The translations under genes and the position numbers were made by a program. 64,000 nt of DNA from Saccharothrix algeriensis (GTDB taxonomy: Bacteria; Actinomycetota; Actinomycetes; Mycobacteriales; Pseudonocardiaceae). Of the stretch, positions 57,976-64,000 are shown piece by piece (position 1 is the stretch's first letter; each line of letters starts with the position of its first letter). Below the pieces are notes generated by a model that was not told the origin of the DNA, made no database searches, and was given only the letters and a program-made list of their open reading frames with translations. The stretch spans positions 4,064,001-4,128,000 of the forward strand of contig NZ_JAFBCL010000001.1 in assembly GCF_016907655.1 (NCBI RefSeq), given 5' to 3'.

Positions 57976-58411
57976 CGGGCCGCCACCCCACGCCGGTCGG
58001 CCGCCTGCCGGTGGCCAGGAAGTCCTTGAGCGCCGAGGCCAGCGCCTCGACCGGCACGCCCGAGCCGGCCGGGAAGTCGACGTACTCCGAGCGGTACCCG
58101 GGGGAACCCGGCTCGCCGCGCAGGGTCGAGTAGTCGTGGTCCGGGTCGGCGTAGGTCAGGTAGCCGTAGCCGCCGTGCACGGCCGCCGCCACGTCGTGGT
58201 CGGGGATCCTCGTCCGCCCCGGTTCGCCGAGCAGGCCCTCCACGTCGTCCATCAGCGGGCGGTCCCGGTGCTCGACGACCGCCGGGCCCGCGCCGGGCTC
58301 GGCGAGGCGGCGCAGCAGGGCGTCCACGTCCTGCGGGCTGTCGACGGTCATCTCGTCGGCGGCCTCGGTGTCGTCCGGATCGCTGATCGGCCACACGGCG
58401 GTGAAGCTCAT
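57971..58411 (-). CDS. Imm1-like immunity protein
   Basis: The 146-residue protein starts MSFTAVWPISDPDDTE (ATG 58411; 58420 and 58423 are alternatives, with no ribosome-binding site to decide). The C-terminal YRSEYVDFPAGSGVPVEALASALKDFLATGRRPTGVGW resembles the Imm1 family of immunity proteins (key motifs VPVEALASAL and TGRRPTGVGW). No toxin gene is next to it, so it may be an orphan immunity gene protecting against other cells' toxins. Confidence 0.68.
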   Translation of the reverse strand: MSFTAVWPISDPDDTEAADEMTVDSPQDVDALLRRLAEPGAGPAVVEHRDRPLMDDVEGLLGEPGRTRIPDHDVAAAVHGGYGYLTYADPDHDYSTLRGEPGSPGYRSEYVDFPAGSGVPVEALASALKDFLATGRRPTGVGWRPA

Positions 58412-58530
58412 GGCCGGCATCATCGCAGCGAACGCGGGGAGTGACCACCCGGGACGGGCGTTGGGCCGTTGGGGTGGAGCCGGGCCGCCGCACTGGTCCC
58501 GCGCGCGGCCGGTGCGGGAACCTTTCCCCC

Positions 58531-58689
58531 ATGTCCGAGCCCGGGCGACTTCCCGACGCCGCCGCGCAGCGCGCCGACGGCGAGCGCCAGCGGTTCCTGC
58601 GCCGCGTCTGCGCGGTGACGGGGTCCAAGCAGGTCTCGTGGACCACCCTCAGCGGCGGCGCGGCCGAGCGCCCGGTGCGGACCTCGTAG
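58531..58689 (+). CDS. Possible small protein
   Basis: A 52-residue frame from ATG 58531 reads MSEPGRLPDAAAQRADGERQ and then FLRRVCAVTGSKQVSW. It ends in a 20-bp repeat. There is no family match that I know and only a weak upstream signal. It may be a real small gene in the 393-bp gap between the Imm1-like gene and the GT4 gene, or chance. The rest of the gap shows the repeat and nothing else. Confidence 0.3.
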   Translation: MSEPGRLPDAAAQRADGERQRFLRRVCAVTGSKQVSWTTLSGGAAERPVRTS

Positions 58690-58711
58690 CACCCGGTGCG
58701 GACCTCGTAGC
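58671..58711. repeat. 20-bp tandem duplication
   Basis: CCCGGTGCGGACCTCGTAGC occurs at 58671-58690 and again at 58692-58711. The first copy overlaps the stop codon of the possible small gene. Function unknown. Confidence 0.85.
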
Positions 58712-58804
58712 GCCCCGCCGGGCCGACCGTCAGCGCTCCCGCCGCCCGGCGGGCGGTGCGGCGCCTCGGGGCCGGGAGGTCCGGGGCCCGCGGGCCGCTC
58801 GGGC

Positions 58805-59902
58805 TCAGCGCCGGGTGCGGGCGTCGGCGGCCAGTCGGTAGGCTTCCAGGGTCTTCTCCGCCGTGCGCCGCCAGGTGAACTCCGCCGCGTGCGCCCGCCG
58901 GGCCGCCTGCTCCGCCGGGTCCGGCGGCGTGTCCACCGCGTCGGCCAGCGCTTGCCCCAGCGCCTCGGCGTCGCCGACCGGCACGTGCGCGGCGTGGCCG
59001 CCGGCCACCTCCCGCAGCGCCGGCACGTCCGTGCACACCACTGGGACGTTGCAGGCCAGCGCTTCCAGCACCGGCAGGCCGAAGCCCTCGTCGCGGGACG
59101 GCAGCACCAGCGCCGCCGCGCCGGCCACGACGCTGCGCAGGTCCACGTCGCTCAGGTACCCGGTGCGCAGCACGCGGCCGTCCGCGCCGGCCCGCCCCGG
59201 GCCGGCCAGCACCAGCGGCGGCAGCGCCGGGTCGGCCGCGTGCGCCGCCAGCAGGGTCGGCAGCCCCTTGCGCGGGCCGTCGGCCCCCACGAACAGCAGG
59301 TACTCGCCGGGCAGGCCCAGGCGGGCGCGCAGGCCGGGCGACGGCGGGCGGGCGGCGAACCACGCCGGGTCGACGCCCAGCGGCGTCACGATGACCCGGT
59401 CCGGGTCGACCTCGAAGCGCTCCACGACGACGCCCGCCACCGCGTGGGTCGGGGTGCAGACGACGTCGGCGCGCCGCGCGGACCGGCGGACCAGCTCGGG
59501 CAGCCGCCGGTCGGAGGGCGGCAGGTCCTGCGGCGAGTCCAGGAACGCGAGGTCGTGGACGGTGGCCACGCCGCCGGCCCGCACGGCGGGCGGCAGGACG
59601 AAGTTGGTGCCGTGCATGACGTCCGTGGGGCCGGCCAGCAGCTCCACCGGCGGGAACGGGCCGCGCAGCCAGAACCGGCGCAGCAGCCGCGCCGGCACCG
59701 GCAGGCCGCGCGCCACCACCTCGTGCGGCAGCACGGTGCGCAGCGCGCGCCACCCGCGCAGCGTGAACGCCACCGCGCGCACCTCGACCTCCGCCGGCAT
59801 CGACGCCAGCTCCTCGGCCAGCGCCGAGGTGTAGCGGCCGATCCCGGTGCGGTGGCCCAGCAGGGGCGTGCCGTCGATCAGCACCCGCAGCGGCTCAGCC
59901 AT
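58805..59902 (-). CDS. Glycosyltransferase family 4 protein
   Basis: The 365-residue GT-B enzyme begins MAEPLRVLIDGTPLLGHRTGIGRYTSAL. HGTNFVLPP and ATVHDLAFL are in the acceptor half, LLFVGADGPRKGL opens the donor half, and DEGFGLPVLEAL is the E-x7-E-like donor motif. It is a retaining transferase, mannosyl- or rhamnosyl-type by resemblance; the sugar is unknown. Its start overlaps the end of the bifunctional glycosyltransferase by 8 bases. Confidence 0.88.
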   Translation of the reverse strand: MAEPLRVLIDGTPLLGHRTGIGRYTSALAEELASMPAEVEVRAVAFTLRGWRALRTVLPHEVVARGLPVPARLLRRFWLRGPFPPVELLAGPTDVMHGTNFVLPPAVRAGGVATVHDLAFLDSPQDLPPSDRRLPELVRRSARRADVVCTPTHAVAGVVVERFEVDPDRVIVTPLGVDPAWFAARPPSPGLRARLGLPGEYLLFVGADGPRKGLPTLLAAHAADPALPPLVLAGPGRAGADGRVLRTGYLSDVDLRSVVAGAAALVLPSRDEGFGLPVLEALACNVPVVCTDVPALREVAGGHAAHVPVGDAEALGQALADAVDTPPDPAEQAARRAHAAEFTWRRTAEKTLEAYRLAADARTRR

Positions 59903-62387
59903 CGCCGCGCAGCTTCTTCAGGACGCGGCCGGTGGCGCGCTTGGCGACCTCGGCGGCCCCGCCCTGGTCGAGGTACTCGCGGACCAGCCGGAGGTCCCGC
60001 TGGAGCTTCTCGCGGCGGCCCAGCGGGCGGTTGCGCACCATCGGCGCGACGCCGGGCAGGCGGTCGGTCGCGGGCCGGGGGTTGCGGCAGAAGTCGACCA
60101 GCGGCGCGAGCGCCGCCTCCCACGTGAAGCGCTCCCGCACGGCCGCGATCCGCTCGGTGCAGGCCGCCGCGAAGTCCGCGTCGTACAACACCTTCGCCAG
60201 CGCGGCGGCCAGGGCGCCCGGGTCCTCGGAGGGCACCACCACGCCCAGGCCCTCGCGGGAGACCAGGTCGGCGAACGAGTCGCCGTCGGTCGTCACGATC
60301 GGCAGGCCCGCCCACAGGTAGTCCAGGACCCGGGTCCGGAACGCGAACGTCGTCTCCACGTGCTCGTAGTGCGTGGTGACGCCGCAGTCCGCGTCCAGCA
60401 GCCAGTTCTGCCGGTCGTGGTAGGGCACCCACGTCTCGTTGAAGAACACGTGCGACCCGACCAGCCCGAGGCGCCGGGCCAGCGCCCGCGTCCGGCCGGC
60501 GATGTCCATGTCCGGCACCTCGGGGTTGGGGTGCTTCATGCCCAGGAACACCAGGCGCGCGTCGGGGTGCTCGCCGCGCAGGCGGTCGACGGCGTGGATC
60601 AGGGTCAGCGGGTCGAACCAGCTGTAGACGCCGCCCGCCCAGAGCACGACCTTGTCCTCGGCGGCCAGGCCCAGCGCGTCGCGCAGGCCGGGCCCGGTGC
60701 GCTGCGGCGGTTTGCCGGACAGCCCGAACGGCGCCACCGCGAGCAGCGACTTGACCGTGGGGTCGGTGTCGTACAGCGCGGGCGTGAGGCGGCCCATGGC
60801 CGCCAGGTGGCCCAGCCAGAAGTGCCGCTGGCGCTCCGACGCGCACAGGAAGAAGTCGCCGCGCCGCAACTGGTTGTCCAGCACCCGGGTGACGCCGACG
60901 AGGTCCTTGGCGCGCTGCTCGTCGGTGTTGTCGCGGCCCTGCTCCAGCAGTTCCAGGTGCATCGGGTCGTAGACGTCGCAGACCACGATCTTGGTCGACC
61001 CCCGCGCCTTCAGCTGCGGCAGGAACTCCAGGGCGTGCCCCTGAAGCACGACCACCTCCGCCCACGCCAGGTGCGGGTCGGCGTCGCGCGGCCGGATGCC
61101 CCGCACGTCGAACGGCGCGTCGGGCGGCTGGCACAGCGGGTTGAAGGTCACCAGGCGGACGTCGTGCTCGCCGGAGAGGGTGTCGGCCATGTTCCACGCG
61201 CGGATCGCGGGGCCGGCCATCTTCTCGGAGATGGCGTCGCCGGTCACGACCAGCACGCGGCGGGGCCGCCCGTACAGCCGGTCGAGGCCGAAGGCGTCCA
61301 CCAGCACGTCGTGCGCGGCCAGGTAGCGCTCCAGCGGGTACGCGGGCTCCAGCGCCTTGCGCATCAGCGGGACCAGGTCCGCGTCGGTCACCCGGCGGGC
61401 GGCCTGCTCGACCGCGCGCGACTCGGCGAGCGCCGGCAGCAGCTCCACGAACTGGTCGATCGCCAGGAACCCGGCCAGGGCCGACCGCGGCACGGGCACG
61501 GGCGCGGCGTCGTCGGCGGGGTCGGCCGGCCGGCGGGTGATCTCCAGCTGGGTCGGGTCGATCCCGCCGCGGGCGGTCGCGCGGCGCACGGCCAGGGCCA
61601 GCGCGGCGGGCAGCGCCCTGGCCAGGGTCTCGTCGGAGGCGTTCTTGTACAGCGCGGCGAGGGCGTTGCGCTCCAACAGGAACAGCTCGCGACTGCTGTC
61701 CACTGCGGACATCGAGGCGTGGTGCTTGTGGTAGGTCAGCGAGGTGGGCTCGTAGCGGACCCGCCAGCCGCGCAGGTTGAGCCGCCAGCCGAGGTCCACG
61801 TCCTCGTAGAACATGAAGAAGCGCTCGTCGAACCCGCCCAGCTCGCGGAACAGCTCCGCCCGCACCAGCAGCGCCGAGCCGGTGCCGAACAGGACGTCGC
61901 GGGGCGCGTCGTGCGAGCCGTCGTCGGGCTGCCCGGCGTGCCGCTTGTAGCCCATGCCGAACCACGTCAGGCCGCCGTCGACGAAGTCGACGACGCGGCC
62001 CTCCCAGTCCAGCACCTTGCTCGCCACCGCGCCGACCGCCGGCTCGGCGCGCAGCACGCCGACCGCCGCGCGCACCCAGTCCGGGTGGGGCCGGGCGTCG
62101 TTGTTCAGGAACGCCAGCACCGAGCCGGTGGCGTGCTCGACCCCCAGGTTGCAGCCGCCGGCGAAGCCGAGGTTGTCCGGCGCGTCGACCACCAGGGCCC
62201 GCGGGACGGCGGCCCGGATGCGGTCCGCGCTGCCGTCGCCCGAGGCGTTGTCCACGCAGACGACCTGCAGCTTGTCCGCCGGGTAGGACAGGTCGGCGAA
62301 CAGGGCGCGCAGGCAGGTGATGGTGTCGTCGGCCCCGCGGTAGTTCACCACGACCACCGACACGTCGGGCAGGCTCGCTCGCTCCAC
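59895..62387 (-). CDS. Bifunctional glycosyltransferase (GT2 fused to GT4-like)
   Basis: The 830-residue protein joins an N-terminal GT2 domain (about 8-260; VSVVVVNYRGADDTITCL, VDNASGDGS, AFLNNDARPHPDW, GGFDERFFMFYEDVDLGWR) to a C-terminal GT-B domain (about 370-790). The latter has VVTGDAISEKMAGPAIRAWNMA, VVLWAGGVYSWFDPLTLIHAV and YLWAGLPIVTTDGDSFADLV. A linker of about 110 helical residues lies between. The two domains could add successive sugars. Starts at GTG 62387. It lies with GT4 and GT2 genes and rmlBD, so a rhamnose-containing surface glycan is likely. Confidence 0.85.
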   Translation of the reverse strand: MERASLPDVSVVVVNYRGADDTITCLRALFADLSYPADKLQVVCVDNASGDGSADRIRAAVPRALVVDAPDNLGFAGGCNLGVEHATGSVLAFLNNDARPHPDWVRAAVGVLRAEPAVGAVASKVLDWEGRVVDFVDGGLTWFGMGYKRHAGQPDDGSHDAPRDVLFGTGSALLVRAELFRELGGFDERFFMFYEDVDLGWRLNLRGWRVRYEPTSLTYHKHHASMSAVDSSRELFLLERNALAALYKNASDETLARALPAALALAVRRATARGGIDPTQLEITRRPADPADDAAPVPVPRSALAGFLAIDQFVELLPALAESRAVEQAARRVTDADLVPLMRKALEPAYPLERYLAAHDVLVDAFGLDRLYGRPRRVLVVTGDAISEKMAGPAIRAWNMADTLSGEHDVRLVTFNPLCQPPDAPFDVRGIRPRDADPHLAWAEVVVLQGHALEFLPQLKARGSTKIVVCDVYDPMHLELLEQGRDNTDEQRAKDLVGVTRVLDNQLRRGDFFLCASERQRHFWLGHLAAMGRLTPALYDTDPTVKSLLAVAPFGLSGKPPQRTGPGLRDALGLAAEDKVVLWAGGVYSWFDPLTLIHAVDRLRGEHPDARLVFLGMKHPNPEVPDMDIAGRTRALARRLGLVGSHVFFNETWVPYHDRQNWLLDADCGVTTHYEHVETTFAFRTRVLDYLWAGLPIVTTDGDSFADLVSREGLGVVVPSEDPGALAAALAKVLYDADFAAACTERIAAVRERFTWEAALAPLVDFCRNPRPATDRLPGVAPMVRNRPLGRREKLQRDLRLVREYLDQGGAAEVAKRATGRVLKKLRGDG

Positions 62388-62425
62388 GCGCTAAGCCTGC
62401 CTCATGCCCGTCCGGCGGGTCCCAC

Positions 62426-63532
62426 TCAGGTGCCCGACGGCTCCCCGCCGCCCGGACCGGTGGGCGCGCCGTGATCGCCCGGGTGCGGTCCGCCACGGGC
62501 GCCCGGCTCGCTCGGCTCGTCCGGCTTGCTCGGCTCGTCCGGCTCGTCCGGCTCGTCCGGCTCGTCCGGCTCGATCGGCGGGAGCGGAGCGGCGGGTCCG
62601 GGGGAGGGCGTCGCCGGGCGGCCCGCCCACTCGCGCCACACCGCCGCGCGGGCGACGGTGGCGCGCCGGCCGATCGCGACCCGCTGCGCGAGCGTCGCCG
62701 GCAGCCGCAGCAGGACCTCCGCCAGCACCCGGGCGCGCAGCGGGAACCGGAAGTTGGCCGGTTTCGGACCGGGGCGGGTCGGCAGGACGGCGGTGAGGGC
62801 GGCGAACCGGAGCAGCTGGGCGAGCGCGACCCGCGCGGGGGCGCAGCGCAGCAGCATGAGCAGGCGGTTGCGCTCGTTCCAGCGGTGGAACCGGCGGGAG
62901 CCGGGGTCGGTGCTCGCGCCGTGCCGGTGGCGGGCGCGGGCGGCGGGCGCGGACACGACCCGGTGGCCGGCCAACCGCAGCCGCCACGCGGTGTCGGTGT
63001 CCTCGTAGTAGCAGAAGAAGTCGCCGGGGACGCCGCCCACCGCCCTGAGCGCCGCGGTGCGCAGCAAGGCCGCCCCGCCGCAGAAGCCGAACACCTCGCG
63101 GCCGGCCTCGGTCAGGTCCGCGCCGTGGCCGTCGGCGGTCAGCGCCACGCCCACGGACTGGGTGGAGCCGTCGCCCAGCAGCAGCGCCGCCGTGGCCGCC
63201 GCGGCGCCCGGGTCGGCGGCCAGGGCGTCCTCCAGGCGCGCGAGCCAGCCCTCGTCCGGCGCCGCGTCGTCGTTGAGCCAGGCGACGTACTCGGTGCCGA
63301 CCAGCGGCAGCACGGCGGCCAGCGCGCCCGCGTAGCCCCGGTTGCGGGGCAGCCGGACGGTCCGGGGCGCGCTGGGGTGGCGCGCGACCAGCTCGGCGGT
63401 GCCGTCGTCGGACGCGTTGTCCAGCACGAGCGTCCGATGTGGACGCTGCCGGGCGAGCGCGTCCAGGCAGGCGGTGATGTGCGCGCGCCCGCGCCAGGTC
63501 ACCACGACCACCGTCGTGTTGGGGATCGACAC
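62426..63532 (-). CDS. Glycosyltransferase family 2 protein with Pro/Asp/Glu tail
   Basis: From GTG 63532 the 368-residue GT-A enzyme begins VSIPNTTVVVVTWRGRAHITACL. LDNASDDGTAELV, VAWLNDDAAPDEGW (DxD-like) and GDFFCYYEDTDTAWRLRLAGHRV are family features. It resembles rhamnosyl- and galactofuranosyl-type GT2 enzymes of cell-wall assembly. The last 55 residues are a low-complexity tail made of PDEPDEPDEP repeats from 9-bp DNA units near 62520-62570. It is divergent from the partial GT4 gene across 19 bp. Confidence 0.87.
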   Translation of the reverse strand: MSIPNTTVVVVTWRGRAHITACLDALARQRPHRTLVLDNASDDGTAELVARHPSAPRTVRLPRNRGYAGALAAVLPLVGTEYVAWLNDDAAPDEGWLARLEDALAADPGAAAATAALLLGDGSTQSVGVALTADGHGADLTEAGREVFGFCGGAALLRTAALRAVGGVPGDFFCYYEDTDTAWRLRLAGHRVVSAPAARARHRHGASTDPGSRRFHRWNERNRLLMLLRCAPARVALAQLLRFAALTAVLPTRPGPKPANFRFPLRARVLAEVLLRLPATLAQRVAIGRRATVARAAVWREWAGRPATPSPGPAAPLPPIEPDEPDEPDEPDEPSKPDEPSEPGARGGPHPGDHGAPTGPGGGEPSGT

Positions 63533-63551
63533 GGCGTGAGACGGTACGCGA

Positions 63552-64000
63552 GTGCCGAACCTCGTTGTGCTGACCGAGCAGCTGCTCGCCCCGGTCCCCG
63601 GCGGGACCGGCCGGTACACGCGCGAGCTGGCCGCCGCGCTGGCCGCCACCGCCCCCGCCGGGTGGGAGGTCACCGGGGTGGTGGGCAGGCGGGCGGACGT
63701 GGCCGCGGCCGCGGTGCCGGGCGTGGCGGGGCCCCGCGTGCTGCCGCTGCCCCGGCGGGCGCTGATCGCGGCCTGGGAGCACGGCGTGCCGTACTGGCCC
63801 GGCGGCGACGCCGTGCACGCGCCGACGCCGCTGGCCCCGCCGCGCGGCCCGGTGGTGGTGACCGTGCACGACGTGGTGCCCTGGACGCACCCCGAGACGC
63901 TGACCGCCCGCGGCGCGGCCTGGCACCGCAAGGTCATCGGCCGGGCGGTGGCGCGGGCGTCGGCGATCGTGGTGCCGACCGCCGCGGTGGCCGCCGAGCT
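63552..64000 (+). CDS. Glycosyltransferase family 4 protein, N-terminal part (3' truncated)
   Basis: A frame open to the window end starts at GTG 63552. The visible 149 residues include VVLTEQLLAPVPGGTGRYTREL (acceptor loop GGTGRYT), HAPTPLAPP, VVTVHDVVPWTHP and IVVPTAAVAAE, typical of the N-terminal half of GT4 enzymes. Its layout resembles the 58805-59902 protein (VHDLAFL and PTHAVAG in similar places), so they may be paralogues. The donor-binding half lies outside the window. Confidence 0.82.
   Translation, partial: MPNLVVLTEQLLAPVPGGTGRYTRELAAALAATAPAGWEVTGVVGRRADVAAAAVPGVAGPRVLPLPRRALIAAWEHGVPYWPGGDAVHAPTPLAPPRGPVVVTVHDVVPWTHPETLTARGAAWHRKVIGRAVARASAIVVPTAAVAAE

Noticed and set aside
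1-64000. Prophage, integrative element or biosynthetic gene cluster in the window
   Set aside because: No integrase, phage structural gene, transposase, PKS or NRPS was found. Gene order is largely that of a conserved actinobacterial core region.

Overview
The window is one continuous piece of a high-GC actinobacterial chromosome. GTG starts are frequent, start and stop codons often overlap, and several genes appear leaderless. The ESX accessory genes (EspG, PPE-like, WXG-like, DUF3558), the secreted lectin and the gene order point to Pseudonocardiaceae (Saccharothrix, Lentzea or Actinosynnema type). This is inferred from gene content, not from a marker gene. Much of the order matches, as I recall it, the Mycobacterium tuberculosis segment of about Rv3264 to Rv3306: amidohydrolase pair, glpD, lpdA, accA3, maf, accE5, accD5, birA, PH-domain protein, GtrA, purK, purE, acyl-CoA dehydrogenase, LCP proteins and rhamnose genes.

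Layout. 1-3606: end of mutA, then mutB and meaB (methylmalonyl-CoA mutase and its GTPase chaperone). 3635-6594: small membrane protein and a coupled pair of M20 amidohydrolases. 7195-11382: glycerol use, glpD divergent from glpF-glpK. 12035-14004: lpdA and a gamma-glutamylcyclotransferase-like gene. 14231-16387: STAND ATPase with TPRs. 16530-20180: ESX accessory cluster and an acetyltransferase. 20362-31329: acyl-CoA carboxylase region (accA3, accE5, accD5, birA) with maf, a DAACS transporter and an AAC(3)-like acetyltransferase. 31316-32245: HMG-CoA lyase. 32390-36553: YbaB, WXG, TNT-toxin and probable immunity genes. 36540-39285: two-component system and hisN. 39832-44285: two GtrA paralogues, a sigma/anti-sigma fusion and a degenerate GGDEF-like protein. 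44488-47734: lectin and a GntR-ABC operon. 47842-50769: purK, purE and an acyl-CoA dehydrogenase. 50963-55882: ArsR/AHSA1 pair, DoxX, TIGR03089 protein and two LCP proteins. 56054-64000: rmlB, rmlD and a glycosyltransferase cluster.

The genes fit together around propionyl-CoA. AccA3-AccD5-AccE5, biotinylated by BirA, would make methylmalonyl-CoA, which MutAB-MeaB isomerises to succinyl-CoA. The acyl-CoA dehydrogenase and HMG-CoA lyase feed the same acyl-CoA pool. LCP, Rml and glycosyltransferase genes form a cell-wall polysaccharide block.

The most unusual feature is not a gene. Two related intergenic elements (11477-12003 and 39292-39812) lie in opposite orientation about 27.3 kb apart. Each is between a convergent gene pair. 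Each carries two long hairpins of exactly 127 bp facing one another across a 158-159 bp AT-richer core. The inner stems (26-28 bp) are perfect and differ between the copies only by compensated pairs. Every non-Watson-Crick pair in the outer stems is a G-U wobble on the strand transcribed from the adjacent gene. This suggests a conserved RNA-level twin hairpin, possibly a two-sided terminator or 3'-end element, dispersed as a repeat family. I cannot place it in a described family. Ordinary convergent pairs in the window end in unrelated single GC-rich hairpins.
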